Assembly: GCA_018223435.1 (NCBI GenBank)
Contig: JAGTTO010000001.1
Span: forward strand, 3,100,001-3,164,000
Length of the DNA: 64,000 nt
Source of the DNA: Lachnospiraceae bacterium Marseille-Q4251
GTDB lineage: Bacteria > Bacillota > Clostridia > Lachnospirales > Lachnospiraceae
Direction: 5' to 3'
Shown: piece by piece, positions 43,324 through 52,715 of the stretch
Position numbering within the stretch: the stretch's first letter is position 1
How the letters are laid out: the number at the start of each line of letters is the position of its first letter
Notes under the pieces: generated by a model
Databases searched by the model: none
What the model saw: only the letters and a program-made list of their open reading frames with translations
Told to the model about the DNA's origin: nothing
Translations under genes and position numbers: made by a program

Positions 43324-43854
43324 ATGGATAAAGGTACAGTACATATTTACTGTGGAAAAGGAAAAGGGAAAACCACCGCTGCCATCGGTCAGGCCATCAA
43401 AGCTGCCTGCGAGGGCCGGAATGTGGTGATCATTGAATTCCTGAAGGCGAAGGAGGAAGACGAACTCGGTTTCCTCAAGCGTCTGGAGCCGGAAATCAAG
43501 GTTTTCCGTTTTGAAAAATTCCAGGAATGCTTTGAAGATCTTCCGGAAGAGAAAAAAGAGGAAGAGATTCTGAATATGAAAAATGCCCTGAATTTTGCCA
43601 GAAAAGTCCTGGTGACGGAGGAGTGCGACGTGCTGATCCTCGATGAAGTCCTGGGGCTGATTCCCCATGGAATTGCAGGGGAGGCGGAGCTTCGGACGAT
43701 TCTGGAGGCCAGAAGCGGCTCCACGGATCTTTATATGACCGGTGTTTACGGGGCCAGAGAAATCTGGGATGCCGTGGACGAGGTGACGGAGCTGGTGGCG
43801 CACAAAAGCCTGCCTGCACCTGACAAAACAGCGGTTGACAAGGAAAATCAATAA
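43324..43854 (+). CDS. Corrinoid adenosyltransferase family protein (CobA/CobO-like)
   Basis: The 176-residue protein has the P-loop GKGKGKTTAAIGQA and the CobA/BtuR core (VVIIEFLKAKEEDE, VLILDEVLGLI). This family transfers the adenosyl group of ATP to cob(I)alamin or cob(I)yrinate. The ATG at 43324 follows AGAGG; an in-frame ATG at 43273 has no site. The gene stands alone, without other cobalamin genes, so salvage is more likely than synthesis. The promoter of the lysine riboswitch begins inside its 3' end. Confidence 0.82.
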   Translation: MDKGTVHIYCGKGKGKTTAAIGQAIKAACEGRNVVIIEFLKAKEEDELGFLKRLEPEIKVFRFEKFQECFEDLPEEKKEEEILNMKNALNFARKVLVTEECDVLILDEVLGLIPHGIAGEAELRTILEARSGSTDLYMTGVYGAREIWDAVDEVTELVAHKSLPAPDKTAVDKENQ

Positions 43855-43863
43855 TGATATAGT
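43835..43863 (+). promoter_or_regulatory. Promoter of the lysine riboswitch / dapAB transcript
   Basis: TTGACA (43835-43840) and TATAGT (43858-43863) are separated by 17 bases, a near-consensus promoter placed in the last codons of the adenosyltransferase gene. Confidence 0.85.
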
Positions 43864-43892
43864 TATGGAAAGGCGGGGATTTTTACCCGCGG

Positions 43893-44158
43893 ATTGACAG
43901 AGGTTGCGTATTTCATCAGTAGCCCGCCGGATGTGGCCCACACAGGGGATGGCAGGAGAAAGGGGAAGACGCCGAAAGAGAAGGAGAGGGCGGCCGGATC
44001 TTGGGCATGCAGTGAAGAACTGTATGACTGTCATCGTTTTTACGATGGAGCGCTGATCAGGACAGAAATACTCATGAAGATGGAAGGCTTGCAAGTGAAC
44101 TTTCTATCGTGATGCAGGATGATCGGGGGCGGACTTCATCGGGTCTGTCCCCTGTTTT
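43893..44158 (+). promoter_or_regulatory. Lysine riboswitch (L box) with terminator platform
   Basis: The conserved L-box elements appear in order: TGACAGAGGTTGCG (43895-43908), ATCAGTAG, GACGCCGAAAG, a CGGATCTTGGGC region, TGACTGTCATCG with its pairing CGATGGAGCGCTG, and a closing CTGATCA that pairs with TGACAG. Downstream, GGGGGCGGAC (44125-44134) pairs with GTCTGTCCCC (44143-44152) and is followed by TGTTTTT, a terminator. Lysine binding should favour termination and so reduce dapA and dapB transcription. This fills the 358 bases before dapA. Confidence 0.85.
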
Positions 44159-44213
44159 TACGTCAGGGCAAAATCTCTGGTATTTATGGAAGATCTGTTA
44201 AGGAGGAAAAGAA

Positions 44214-45107
44214 ATGGCAATTTTCAAAGGAGCCGGTGTTGCGATCGTGACACCTATGACGGCTGACGGAGAAGTAAATTATGAAGTTTTAGGGGAAATG
44301 CTGGAGGCACAGATTGCAGGCGGTACCGATGCCATCATCATCTGCGGCACCACCGGCGAGTCCGCCACCCTCAGCGAAGAAGAGCATTCCGCAGTAATCC
44401 GCTATGCGATCAAGAAGGTCAACAAACGGATTCCGGTGATTGCAGGAACCGGTTCTAATTGTACCGCGACTGCCATCAAGCTTTCCAAAGAGGCAGAGAA
44501 AGACGGAGCAGACGGTCTCCTTCTGGTGACTCCGTACTACAACAAAGCGACACAGAAGGGCCTGATCGCTCACTATACTGCTATCGCAAAAGCAGTGAGC
44601 CTGCCTATCATTCTCTATAACGTACCCAGCCGTACGGGCTGCAATCTTCAGCCGGAGACCATTGCCGCACTGGTGAAAAATGTGAAGAACATCGTGGGTG
44701 TGAAAGAAGCCAGCGGAAATATTTCCCAGATTGCCAAAGTGAAACTGCTCTGCGGTGACGACATCGACCTCTATTCCGGAAACGACGACCAGGTAGTGCC
44801 CATCCTTTCTCTGGGTGGTATCGGCGTGATCTCCGTTCTCTCCAACGTAGCTCCGAAGGAGACCCACAACATGGTTATGGATTACCTGAACGGTGATGTG
44901 GATAAAGCAAGACAGATGCAGCTGAAAGCCATTCCTCTGATCGACGCTCTCTTCTCCGAGGTAAACCCGATCCCGGTGAAAAAAGCTCTGAATCTCATGG
45001 GCTGGGAGGCAGGTCCTCTTCGCGCTCCCTTAACGGAGATGGAAGCTTCTCATGCAGAAGTGCTGAAGAAAACCATGAAGGATTTCGGCATCAAAGTTGT
45101 TGACTAA
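44214..45107 (+). CDS. dapA: 4-hydroxy-tetrahydrodipicolinate synthase
   Basis: The 297-residue protein has the DapA motifs GTTGESATLS, YNVPSRTGCN with the catalytic Tyr, and VKEASGN with the Schiff-base Lys. It condenses pyruvate with aspartate semialdehyde, the first step to diaminopimelate and lysine. An AAGGAGG site precedes the ATG and the lysine riboswitch lies just upstream. dapB follows in the same transcript. Confidence 0.95.
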   Translation: MAIFKGAGVAIVTPMTADGEVNYEVLGEMLEAQIAGGTDAIIICGTTGESATLSEEEHSAVIRYAIKKVNKRIPVIAGTGSNCTATAIKLSKEAEKDGADGLLLVTPYYNKATQKGLIAHYTAIAKAVSLPIILYNVPSRTGCNLQPETIAALVKNVKNIVGVKEASGNISQIAKVKLLCGDDIDLYSGNDDQVVPILSLGGIGVISVLSNVAPKETHNMVMDYLNGDVDKARQMQLKAIPLIDALFSEVNPIPVKKALNLMGWEAGPLRAPLTEMEASHAEVLKKTMKDFGIKVVD

Positions 45108-45126
45108 GCTTACGGAGGAAGAAAAA

Positions 45127-45891
45127 ATGGTCAGAATTATCATGCATGGCTGCAACGGCCATATGGGTCAGGTGATCACTGGCATTGTAAAGGAAGACAA
45201 AGATGCCGAGATCGTGGCAGGTATCGACCTGGTAGATAACCGCGATAACGGCTATCCCGTATTTAAAAGCCTGAAAGACTGCGATGTGGAGGCGGATGTG
45301 GTCATCGATTTCGCTTCTGCCAAGGCTGAGGACGCTCTCATCGACGCCTGCCTGGAGAAAAAGCTTCCGGTTGTTGTCTGCACCACCGGCCTTTCCGAGG
45401 AGCAGCTTGCCAAAATCCGCGAGGCTTCCAGGGAAGTAGCAGTTCTCAAATCCGCCAACATGTCCCTGGGGGTGAATACCCTCTTAAAGCTTCTGCAGGA
45501 CGCAGCCAAAGTGCTGGCTCCGGCTGGTTTTGACATGGAGATCGTTGAGAAGCATCACAAACATAAACTGGACGCTCCGAGTGGAACCGCCATTGCCATG
45601 GCTGACAGCATCAACGAGGCTATGGGTAACGAGTACACCTATACATACGACCGCAGCGGCCGCCGTCAGGAGCGCGATCCGAAGGAGATCGGCATTTCTG
45701 CTGTCCGCGGCGGAAATATCGTGGGCGAGCATGAGGTGATTTTCGCAGGCCTTGACGAGGTCATCGAGTTCAAGCACACCGCTTACTCCAAGGCCGTATT
45801 TGCCAAAGGAGCCGTATCTGCGGCAAAATTCCTCAAAGGAAAAGGTCCGGGTTACTACGATATGAGCGATGTCATCGAGGCAAACGCATAA
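45127..45891 (+). CDS. dapB: 4-hydroxy-tetrahydrodipicolinate reductase
   Basis: The 254-residue protein has the nucleotide loop GCNGHMGQ and the DapB signature EKHHKHKLDAPSGTA with catalytic His and Lys. It reduces the DapA product with NAD(P)H. The ATG at 45127 is used because GGAGG lies nine bases upstream; an in-frame ATG at 45097 overlaps dapA and lacks a site. It is under the lysine riboswitch with dapA, and supplies diaminopimelate for peptidoglycan and dipicolinate for spores. Confidence 0.95.
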   Translation: MVRIIMHGCNGHMGQVITGIVKEDKDAEIVAGIDLVDNRDNGYPVFKSLKDCDVEADVVIDFASAKAEDALIDACLEKKLPVVVCTTGLSEEQLAKIREASREVAVLKSANMSLGVNTLLKLLQDAAKVLAPAGFDMEIVEKHHKHKLDAPSGTAIAMADSINEAMGNEYTYTYDRSGRRQERDPKEIGISAVRGGNIVGEHEVIFAGLDEVIEFKHTAYSKAVFAKGAVSAAKFLKGKGPGYYDMSDVIEANA

Positions 45892-45901
45892 ATAAAGACA
45901 G

Positions 45902-45937
45902 AAAAAACGCTGTACCGTCTGGTATGGCGTTTTTTTG
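45902..45937 (+). terminator. Terminator of the dapAB operon
   Basis: AACGCTGTACC (45906-45916) pairs with GGTATGGCGTT (45921-45931), with two G-U pairs, flanked by an A-run and a T-run. It lies 16 bases before the fbp start. Confidence 0.85.
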
Positions 45938-45953
45938 AAGGAGTGAGACTCAT

Positions 45954-47912
45954 ATGGAAAAGGAAATGGAACTGAAATACCTGAAAAGCCTGGCGAAGCT
46001 CTATCCCAGCGTGGCGGTGGCTTCCACAGAGATCATCAATCTGCAGTCCGTGCTGAACCTGCCGAAAGGGACGGAACATTTCATGACGGATATCCATGGA
46101 GAGTACGAGCAGTTTTTCCATGTGCTGAAAAATGGTTCCGGTTCTGTGAAAAAGAAGATCAATGAAGAGTTTGGAAATACCTTAAGCAAGAAAGACAAGA
46201 GCGGCCTGGCGACGCTGATCTATTACCCGGAGCTCAAAGTCGATCTGGTGGAAAAGACCGAGGAGAATCTGGAGGACTGGTATAAGATCACACTCCACCG
46301 CCTGATCCAGATCTGCAAACGGGTGGCCAGCAAATACACCCGAGCCAAGGTACGGAAAATGCTGCCCCAGGATTTTGCCTATGTCATCGAGGAGCTCATC
46401 ACAGAAAAGGAAGAGCTTCTCGACAAGGAAGCCTACTACAATGCGATTATCAGCACGATTATCCGGGTGGGCAGCGCCCGGGAATTTATCATCGCTTTAA
46501 GCAACCTGATCCAGCGTCTGGCCGTGGACCACATCCATATCGTGGGTGACATTTTTGACCGCGGACCGGGGCCGCATCTTATCATGGACAAGCTGATGAG
46601 CTACCAGTCTGTGGATATCCAGTGGGGAAATCATGACGTGGTGTGGATGGGAGCTGCCGCCGGTCATCTGGCCTGTATCGCCAACGTGATCCGGGTGGCC
46701 TGCCGCTATGGAAACCTCGATATGCTGGAGGACGGCTACGGCATCAACCTGATTCCGCTGGCCAATTTCGCCACCTCTGTCTACGGTGATGATCCCTGCG
46801 AATGTTTTAAGATCCACTATACGCCCAACGAGTACAACACCAACGACCTGGCCTGGGATCTGCGGATCCAGAAAGCCATCTCCGTCATTATGTTCAAACT
46901 GGAGGGTCAGATCATCCATAAAAACCCCGAGTTTGAGATGGAGGATGAGCTGTTTCTCGACAAGCTGGATCTTGAAAAAGGTACGGTGAAGATCCGCGGA
47001 AAAGACTATGCCCTTCTCGACAGCAGCTTCCCCACCGTGGACCCGAAGGACCCCTATGCCCTGACGCCCGAGGAGGCGGAGGTCATGGAGCGGCTTCAGT
47101 CCGCCTTCCTGAAATGCGAAAAACTCCAGCGCCATGTACGTTTTTTGTATACAAACGGCAGTCTGTACAAAGTATACAATGGAAATCTTCTCTATCACGG
47201 CTGTGTACCTCTGAATAATGACGGCACCTTCCGGAAGGTACGGATCTTCGGGAAGGAGTACAGCGGCAAGGCGCTCTATGATATTCTGGAGGTTTACGCC
47301 CGGAAGGGCTACTATTCCATGGATAAGGAAGAGCGCAAGAAGGGGCGGAATATCCTCTGGTATATCTGGAAAAACAAGAACTCACCGGTTTATGGAAAAG
47401 ACCGGATGACCACCTTCGAGAGGTATTTCGTGGCGGCACCTGAGACCCATGTGGAGCAGAAAAATCCCTACTACGCCTATGTAAACGAGGAACGGGTCAT
47501 CGACCGGATTCTGGCGGAGTTCGGCCTCGACCCGGAAAATTCCCACATCGTCAACGGCCATATGCCGGTCAAGGTAGCGAAGGGCGAGACTCCGATCAAG
47601 TGCAACGGCAAGCTCTTTATCATCGACGGCGGCTTTTCCAAGGCCTACCAGAAAGTGACGGGAATTGCGGGCTATACCCTTGTATACAATTCCTATGGCC
47701 TGCTTCTGGTGGCCCATGATCCCTTCGTTTCCGTGGAGGAGGCCGTGCGTACAGAATCCGATATCCATTCCCAGACCATGGTGGTGGAGCGGACCTTCAA
47801 CCGGCTGACTGTGGCGGACACCGACGCGGGCAGGGAGATCCAGGAGCGGATTCACGATCTCGAGGAGCTTCTCCGGGCCTACCGTTCCGGTGAGGTGACG
47901 GAGAAAAATTAG
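45954..47912 (+). CDS. fbp: Fructose-1,6-bisphosphatase, class III
   Basis: The 652-residue protein is of the Firmicutes class III type, a metallophosphatase-like enzyme much longer than class I. Visible metal motifs are MTDIHGEYEQF, GDIFDRGPG and WGNHDVVWMG, with NGHMPVK towards the end. It removes the 1-phosphate in gluconeogenesis. It begins 16 bases after the dap terminator, so it probably depends on read-through or on a promoter I cannot see. Confidence 0.94.
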   Translation: MEKEMELKYLKSLAKLYPSVAVASTEIINLQSVLNLPKGTEHFMTDIHGEYEQFFHVLKNGSGSVKKKINEEFGNTLSKKDKSGLATLIYYPELKVDLVEKTEENLEDWYKITLHRLIQICKRVASKYTRAKVRKMLPQDFAYVIEELITEKEELLDKEAYYNAIISTIIRVGSAREFIIALSNLIQRLAVDHIHIVGDIFDRGPGPHLIMDKLMSYQSVDIQWGNHDVVWMGAAAGHLACIANVIRVACRYGNLDMLEDGYGINLIPLANFATSVYGDDPCECFKIHYTPNEYNTNDLAWDLRIQKAISVIMFKLEGQIIHKNPEFEMEDELFLDKLDLEKGTVKIRGKDYALLDSSFPTVDPKDPYALTPEEAEVMERLQSAFLKCEKLQRHVRFLYTNGSLYKVYNGNLLYHGCVPLNNDGTFRKVRIFGKEYSGKALYDILEVYARKGYYSMDKEERKKGRNILWYIWKNKNSPVYGKDRMTTFERYFVAAPETHVEQKNPYYAYVNEERVIDRILAEFGLDPENSHIVNGHMPVKVAKGETPIKCNGKLFIIDGGFSKAYQKVTGIAGYTLVYNSYGLLLVAHDPFVSVEEAVRTESDIHSQTMVVERTFNRLTVADTDAGREIQERIHDLEELLRAYRSGEVTEKN

Positions 47913-47931
47913 GGCTGGGGGTCAGTCTGCC

Positions 47932-47960
47932 TTGATTCCATCAAAGATTCATGATACACT
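47932..47960 (+). promoter_or_regulatory. Promoter of the acyltransferase / molybdenum hydroxylase operon
   Basis: TTGATT (47932-47937) and TACACT (47955-47960) are separated by 17 bases, just after the fbp stop. Confidence 0.55.
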
Positions 47961-47975
47961 TTTCTTATCAACGGG

Positions 47976-48020
47976 AAAGCTCCATCAGAGGGCGCCTTTG
48001 CTCTTCTGCGGGGCTTTTTT
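47976..48020 (+). terminator. Terminator-like hairpin after fbp and in the acyltransferase leader
   Basis: AAAGCTCC (47976-47983) pairs with GGGGCTTT (48010-48017), with an inner AGAG/CTCT pair, and runs into TTTTTT. It follows the promoter at 47932-47960, so it may be an attenuator for the next operon as well as the fbp terminator. Confidence 0.6.
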
Positions 48021-48040
48021 CCGCAAAAAGGAGGATTGTA

Positions 48041-49162
48041 ATGTCGGCCAGAAAACGTATCGAGTATGTGGATGTCGCTAAAGGAATCGCGATTCTCTGC
48101 GTGGTGGCAGGCCATACTTTTGCAGCTTATGACCCTGGAAGTCTTCAGAATAAATTTATCTATTCGTTTCATATGCCCCTCTTTTTTATCCTGTCCGGTT
48201 TTTTCTACAAACCGCAGGAGTTTAAAAAAGCTTTTTGGAAAAAGGTAAAAAGCCTTCTGGTCCCTTATTTTGTGATCAATGCGCTTCGTTGTCTGGTGGC
48301 CTTGTATCAGAGCGGCTTTGAAAACATGTTTACGGGGTATTTCTTTCCGGCTCTGTACGGAAACGGTTCCACGCCGAAAATCGCCCTCAGTCTTTTCGAT
48401 GTGAAGATCGTGGGCATGACCTGGTTTCTCATGGCCCTGTTCATGTGCCAGGTGATGTATCTCAGTCTGGAAGAATTTTCAAAAAAATATGGCGCGCCCA
48501 TGTGGATGCTGGTATTCATCACCGCCATTACAGGAATTGGATTCAACGATAAAGTCTGGCTGCCCTTTTCCATTCAGCCAGCTATGGGAGCCCTGATTTT
48601 TTATCATGCCGGAAGGCTTATGCGGGAGAAAAAGGTGCTGGAGGAGCCGGTGACGGCCATGCCTGTGGGAATTCTCGTCATGGGAGCCGTGATGTGGCTG
48701 GTGACGATTTTCTATGCGAATCTGGGGATGCATGCCAATTCCTACCACAGTCTGGTATCCTTCCTCGGAGCCATTGCCGCCACCTATTTTATTACTCAGT
48801 TTTCCAAATGGCTTTACCGGGTGCCCGCGTTGGGCGTTTTTCTGAACTGGTGCGGAAGAAATTCGATTTATATTTACTGCCTCCATGCGATTGACAGAAC
48901 AATCATCGTTCCGATCAAACGTGTGGTTCTTATGGTTTTCCCACTGCCCTCCACCAAGGGAGCGCTGTTGTTTGTTGTGATCCGGCTGTGCTGTATCCTT
49001 CTCGGGGTTCTGCTTTTTGTTGTGGCAAAAACCATTGTGCAGGAGTTCATACGGGAACAGAAGAGAAAGAGGAAAAGAGAGCTGGAACTGCAGAAGCGCA
49101 GACAGCAGCTGATGATGAGACAGCGCCGGAGAGAAGAGATACGGCGCAGGGAAAGAAGATAA
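48041..49162 (+). CDS. Acyltransferase 3 family membrane protein
   Basis: The 373-residue protein starts YVDVAKGIAILCVVAGHTF, the acyltransferase-3 signature with its essential His, and has about ten membrane segments and a strongly basic C-terminal tail of some 35 residues. Such enzymes acetylate or acylate sugars of the envelope. The ATG at 48041 follows AAAAGGAGG; an in-frame upstream ATG at 47951 lacks a site. The next gene follows after 13 bases, so it may be co-transcribed with the hydroxylase genes. Confidence 0.85.
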   Translation: MSARKRIEYVDVAKGIAILCVVAGHTFAAYDPGSLQNKFIYSFHMPLFFILSGFFYKPQEFKKAFWKKVKSLLVPYFVINALRCLVALYQSGFENMFTGYFFPALYGNGSTPKIALSLFDVKIVGMTWFLMALFMCQVMYLSLEEFSKKYGAPMWMLVFITAITGIGFNDKVWLPFSIQPAMGALIFYHAGRLMREKKVLEEPVTAMPVGILVMGAVMWLVTIFYANLGMHANSYHSLVSFLGAIAATYFITQFSKWLYRVPALGVFLNWCGRNSIYIYCLHAIDRTIIVPIKRVVLMVFPLPSTKGALLFVVIRLCCILLGVLLFVVAKTIVQEFIREQKRKRKRELELQKRRQQLMMRQRRREEIRRRERR

Positions 49163-49175
49163 CAGGAGGAAAAAG

Positions 49176-49976
49176 ATGCTGAACATCAGAGAATATGTGA
49201 AGGTTCAGAGCCTTGAGGAGGCCTACGAACTGAATCAGAAGAGGACAAACAAGGTCATTGGCGGCATGCTCTGGATGAAGATGGGCAGCCGGAACATCCA
49301 GAAGGCCATCGATCTTTCGGGCCTTGGTCTTGATAAAATCGAGGAGACGGAGGAAGAGTTCCGGATCGGCTGCATGACTACCCTCCGGGACCTGGAGCTG
49401 CATCCGGGGCTGGAAGCTTACACCGGAGGCGCAATGAAGGAAAGCCTCCGCCATATCGTGGGCGTACAGTTCAGGAATCTGGCCACGGTGGGAGGAAGCA
49501 TTTTCGGGCGCTTTGGGTTTTCAGATGTGCTGACTCTGTTTCTGGGGCTTGACACCGATGTGGAGCTTTATAAGGGCGGTATTGTTCCCCTTTCCGAGTT
49601 TGCCTGGAGCAAGCGGGACAACGATATTCTCGTGGGCCTCATTGTGAAAAAGAGACCGGTACAAATTGTTTATCAGTCCCTGCGCCTTTCCCGGACGGAT
49701 TTCCCGGTGCTGGCGAGCGCCGTGGTCTGTCTTGACGGAAAATGGAGAGCTGTCATCGGGGCAAGACCTCAGCGGGCCCTGCTTATTGAGGACGAGGAGA
49801 ACCTTCTCGGGGGCGGCCTTACCGAGGAAAACATTCGGAAATTTGCAGCCTATGTGAAGGAGAAAACGCCCACGGGCTCCAACATGCGGGCCGGAGCGGA
49901 TTACCGGAGCCATTTGGTGGAAGTTCAGGTGCGGAGAGCACTGGAGAGAATGAGAGGTGAAGAGAATGCAGATTAA
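49176..49976 (+). CDS. Molybdenum hydroxylase, FAD-binding subunit
   Basis: The 266-residue protein matches the FAD subunit of the xanthine dehydrogenase / CO dehydrogenase group (VIGGMLWMK, then NLATVGGSIFGRFGFSD, the pyrophosphate-binding region). The C-terminal CODH-flavoprotein-type domain is shorter than usual. It passes electrons from the iron-sulfur subunit to NAD+ or another acceptor. The next gene overlaps it by 11 bases. Confidence 0.88.
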   Translation: MLNIREYVKVQSLEEAYELNQKRTNKVIGGMLWMKMGSRNIQKAIDLSGLGLDKIEETEEEFRIGCMTTLRDLELHPGLEAYTGGAMKESLRHIVGVQFRNLATVGGSIFGRFGFSDVLTLFLGLDTDVELYKGGIVPLSEFAWSKRDNDILVGLIVKKRPVQIVYQSLRLSRTDFPVLASAVVCLDGKWRAVIGARPQRALLIEDEENLLGGGLTEENIRKFAAYVKEKTPTGSNMRAGADYRSHLVEVQVRRALERMRGEENAD

Positions 49977-50439
49977 CCTGAAATTAAACGGAAAAACGAT
50001 TAAGGAAGAGATCGCAGATGACCTGCTTCTCATTGATTTTGTGCGGAAGCACGGCTGCTACAGCGTGAAGAGAGGCTGCGAGACGGCAAACTGCGGGCTC
50101 TGCACGGTATTTTTAAATGGCAAACCGGTGTTATCCTGCTCGGTGCTGACAGCCAGAGCCAACGGACAGGAAGTGACCACGCTGGAAGGTCTCCAGCCCG
50201 AGGCGGAAGAGATCGGTTCCTTCCTGGCCGGCCAGGGAGCGGAGCAGTGCGGTTTCTGCAATCCGGGCTTTATGATGAACGCCATCGCTCTTTTCCAGGA
50301 AAATCAGGACCCGACCGATGAGGAGATCCTCGAGTATCTGTCCGGAAACCTCTGCCGCTGTTCCGGTTACGAGGGCCAGCTCCGGGCGATGAAAAAATAT
50401 CTCGCATGGAAAAAAGAAAAACAGGAGGTGGGCGCATGA
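49966..50439 (+). CDS. Molybdenum hydroxylase, [2Fe-2S] subunit
   Basis: The 157-residue protein has the plant-type cluster set GCETANCGLC plus C at about 57, and the helical-domain cluster set CGFCNPGF and CRCSGYEG. It links the molybdenum centre to FAD. The ATG at 49966, eight bases after GAGAGG, is preferred to the GTG at 49957. It overlaps the large subunit by an ATGA. Confidence 0.92.
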   Translation: MQINLKLNGKTIKEEIADDLLLIDFVRKHGCYSVKRGCETANCGLCTVFLNGKPVLSCSVLTARANGQEVTTLEGLQPEAEEIGSFLAGQGAEQCGFCNPGFMMNAIALFQENQDPTDEEILEYLSGNLCRCSGYEGQLRAMKKYLAWKKEKQEVGA

Positions 50440-52715
50440 AGGTAGTCAATCAGCCGGTAATGAAAAAGGACGCCATGTCCCTGGTGACAGGAAAACCGGT
50501 CTTCCTGGATGATGTGGTGCCTGACAATGCCCTTGTGGTAAAAGTAAAAAGAAGCCCCTATGCCCATGCCCTCATCGAGGAGATCAAGATCGACACGGCG
50601 CTGAAGGTGCCGGGCATCGAGGCCATTTATACCTATAAAGACGTGCCGAATATCCGCTTCACGATGGCGGGCCAGACTTATCCGGAGCCCAGCCCCTACG
50701 ACCGCCTGATTCTGGATCAGAGAGTCCGTTTCGTTGGCGATGCGGTAGCCATTGTGGCCGGAGAAAATGAGAAAGCCGTGGAAAAGGCTCTGCGCCTTAT
50801 CAAGGTCAAATATCAGGAGCTGGAGCCGGTGCTGGATTTCCACACGGCGAAGGACAATCCGATTCTGGTGCATCCGGAAGATAACTGGGAGTCCAAATGT
50901 CCGGTAGGTGCGGACAACAAGCGGAACCTCTGCGCCAGCGAGGTTTCCGGCCACGGGGATATCGAGGCGGTCTTAAAGGACTGCGATGTGGTGGTGGAGC
51001 ATACCTACCATACGAAAGCGGACCAGCAGGCCATGATGGAGACCTTCCGGACCTATACGAGCATGGACACCTACGGAAGACTGAACGTCATCAGCTCCAC
51101 GCAGATCGTCTTCCATGCCCGCCGCATCATCGCGACGGCTCTTGGAATTCCAAAATCCAAGGTGCGGGTGAGCAAGCCCAGAATCGGCGGCGGTTTTGGC
51201 GCGAAGCAGACCCTTGTGGCGGAGATTTATCCGGCTTTTGTCACCTGGACCACGGGAAAGCCGGCGAAGATGATTTACACCCGGGAAGAGTGTCAGATCG
51301 CTTCCACGCCCCGTCACGAGATGGAAGTTACGGTAAAAGTGGGAGCGAATAAGGACGGCCGGATCCGGGCCATCGATATGTATACGCTTTCCAATACGGG
51401 AGCCTTCGGTGAGCACGGACCGACGACGGTTGGCCTTTCCGGTCACAAGGCCATTTCCCTCTACGGACGGCTGGAGGCCCATCGTTTTTCCTATGATGTG
51501 GTTTACACGAACCATATGTCCGCGGGCGCTTACCGCGGATACGGAGCAACCCAGGGCATCTTTGCCGTGGAGTCTGCCGTGAATGAGCTGGCAGACCGGC
51601 TGGGAATGGATCCGGTGAAGCTTCGTGAGAGGAATATGGTCCGTCAGGGTGAGATCATGCCTTCCTATTATAATGAGCTCAATTCCAGCTGTGCCCTGGA
51701 CCGCTGCATGGCCCGGGCCAAAGAGATGATGCACTGGGACGAGAAATTTCCGGCAAGAGATATGGGCAACGGAAAAATCCGAAGCGTCGGCGTGGCCATG
51801 GCCATGCAGGGTTCCGGTATCTCCGGCGTGGACGTGGGTTCCGCCTCGATTAAGCTCAACGACGAGGGCTTCTATGTGCTCCGGATCGGCGCTGCGGATA
51901 TGGGAACGGGCTGTGACACGATTCTGGCCCAGATGGCAGCAGAGTGTCTGTCCTGCGGCGTGGAGGATGTGGATGTCTTCGGTGCAGATACAGACGCTTC
52001 TCCCTACGATTCCGGTTCCTACGCTTCCAGTACGACCTATGTCACCGGTATGGCGGTGGTGAAGGCCTGCGAGAAGCTGAAAAATAACATTATCGCCCGA
52101 GCGGCCGAGATGCTGAACTGTCCTGTGGAAAGCCTGGAATTTGACGGAAAGACCGTTTCCGGGGAAAAGGGCAGCGTGACTTTGGCGGATATCGCGACCA
52201 GTTCCATGTGTGGAAACAACATTCCCATGGAGGTTTCCGAGAGCAACAGCGCTCCCACCTCCCCGCCTCCTTTCATGGTCGGCATGGTGGAGATCGAGCT
52301 GGACAAGGAAACCGGAGCCATCGAGCTTCTGGACTATGTGGCCGTGGTGGACTGCGGAACGCCGGTAAACCCGAATCTTGCGAGAGTACAGACCGAGGGC
52401 GGCCTGGGCCAGGGCATCGGCATGACTCTCTACGAGGATATACAGTATAATTCCAAGGGAAAACTCTGGAACAATTCCTTTATGCAGTACAAAATCCCGA
52501 GCCGTCTGGATGTGGGCAGACTTCGCGTGGAGTTTGAGAGCAGTTACGAGGAAAGCGGTCCTTTCGGAGCGAAATCCATCGGCGAGATCGTCATCAATAC
52601 GCCTTCCCCGGCCATCGCCCATGCGGTACACAACGCTTCCGACGTCTGGGTACGGGAACTTCCGATCACCCCGGAGAAGATCTGGAGTGGAATGCAGGAA
52701 AAAAATGAAGATTGA
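50436..52715 (+). CDS. Molybdenum hydroxylase, molybdopterin-binding subunit
   Basis: The 759-residue protein has the aldehyde oxidase/xanthine dehydrogenase a/b hammerhead N-terminus and a molybdopterin domain with IGGGFGAKQ, AGAYRGYGATQG and FGAKSIGEI, where the Glu is the catalytic base. Family members hydroxylate purines, nicotinate or other heterocycles. Neighbouring MocA-like and YqeC proteins suggest a hydroxylase with a cytosine-dinucleotide or selenium-containing cofactor; xpt nearby fits a purine role. Start chosen from AGGAGGTG and the ATGA overlap. Confidence 0.9.
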   Translation: MKVVNQPVMKKDAMSLVTGKPVFLDDVVPDNALVVKVKRSPYAHALIEEIKIDTALKVPGIEAIYTYKDVPNIRFTMAGQTYPEPSPYDRLILDQRVRFVGDAVAIVAGENEKAVEKALRLIKVKYQELEPVLDFHTAKDNPILVHPEDNWESKCPVGADNKRNLCASEVSGHGDIEAVLKDCDVVVEHTYHTKADQQAMMETFRTYTSMDTYGRLNVISSTQIVFHARRIIATALGIPKSKVRVSKPRIGGGFGAKQTLVAEIYPAFVTWTTGKPAKMIYTREECQIASTPRHEMEVTVKVGANKDGRIRAIDMYTLSNTGAFGEHGPTTVGLSGHKAISLYGRLEAHRFSYDVVYTNHMSAGAYRGYGATQGIFAVESAVNELADRLGMDPVKLRERNMVRQGEIMPSYYNELNSSCALDRCMARAKEMMHWDEKFPARDMGNGKIRSVGVAMAMQGSGISGVDVGSASIKLNDEGFYVLRIGAADMGTGCDTILAQMAAECLSCGVEDVDVFGADTDASPYDSGSYASSTTYVTGMAVVKACEKLKNNIIARAAEMLNCPVESLEFDGKTVSGEKGSVTLADIATSSMCGNNIPMEVSESNSAPTSPPPFMVGMVEIELDKETGAIELLDYVAVVDCGTPVNPNLARVQTEGGLGQGIGMTLYEDIQYNSKGKLWNNSFMQYKIPSRLDVGRLRVEFESSYEESGPFGAKSIGEIVINTPSPAIAHAVHNASDVWVRELPITPEKIWSGMQEKNED

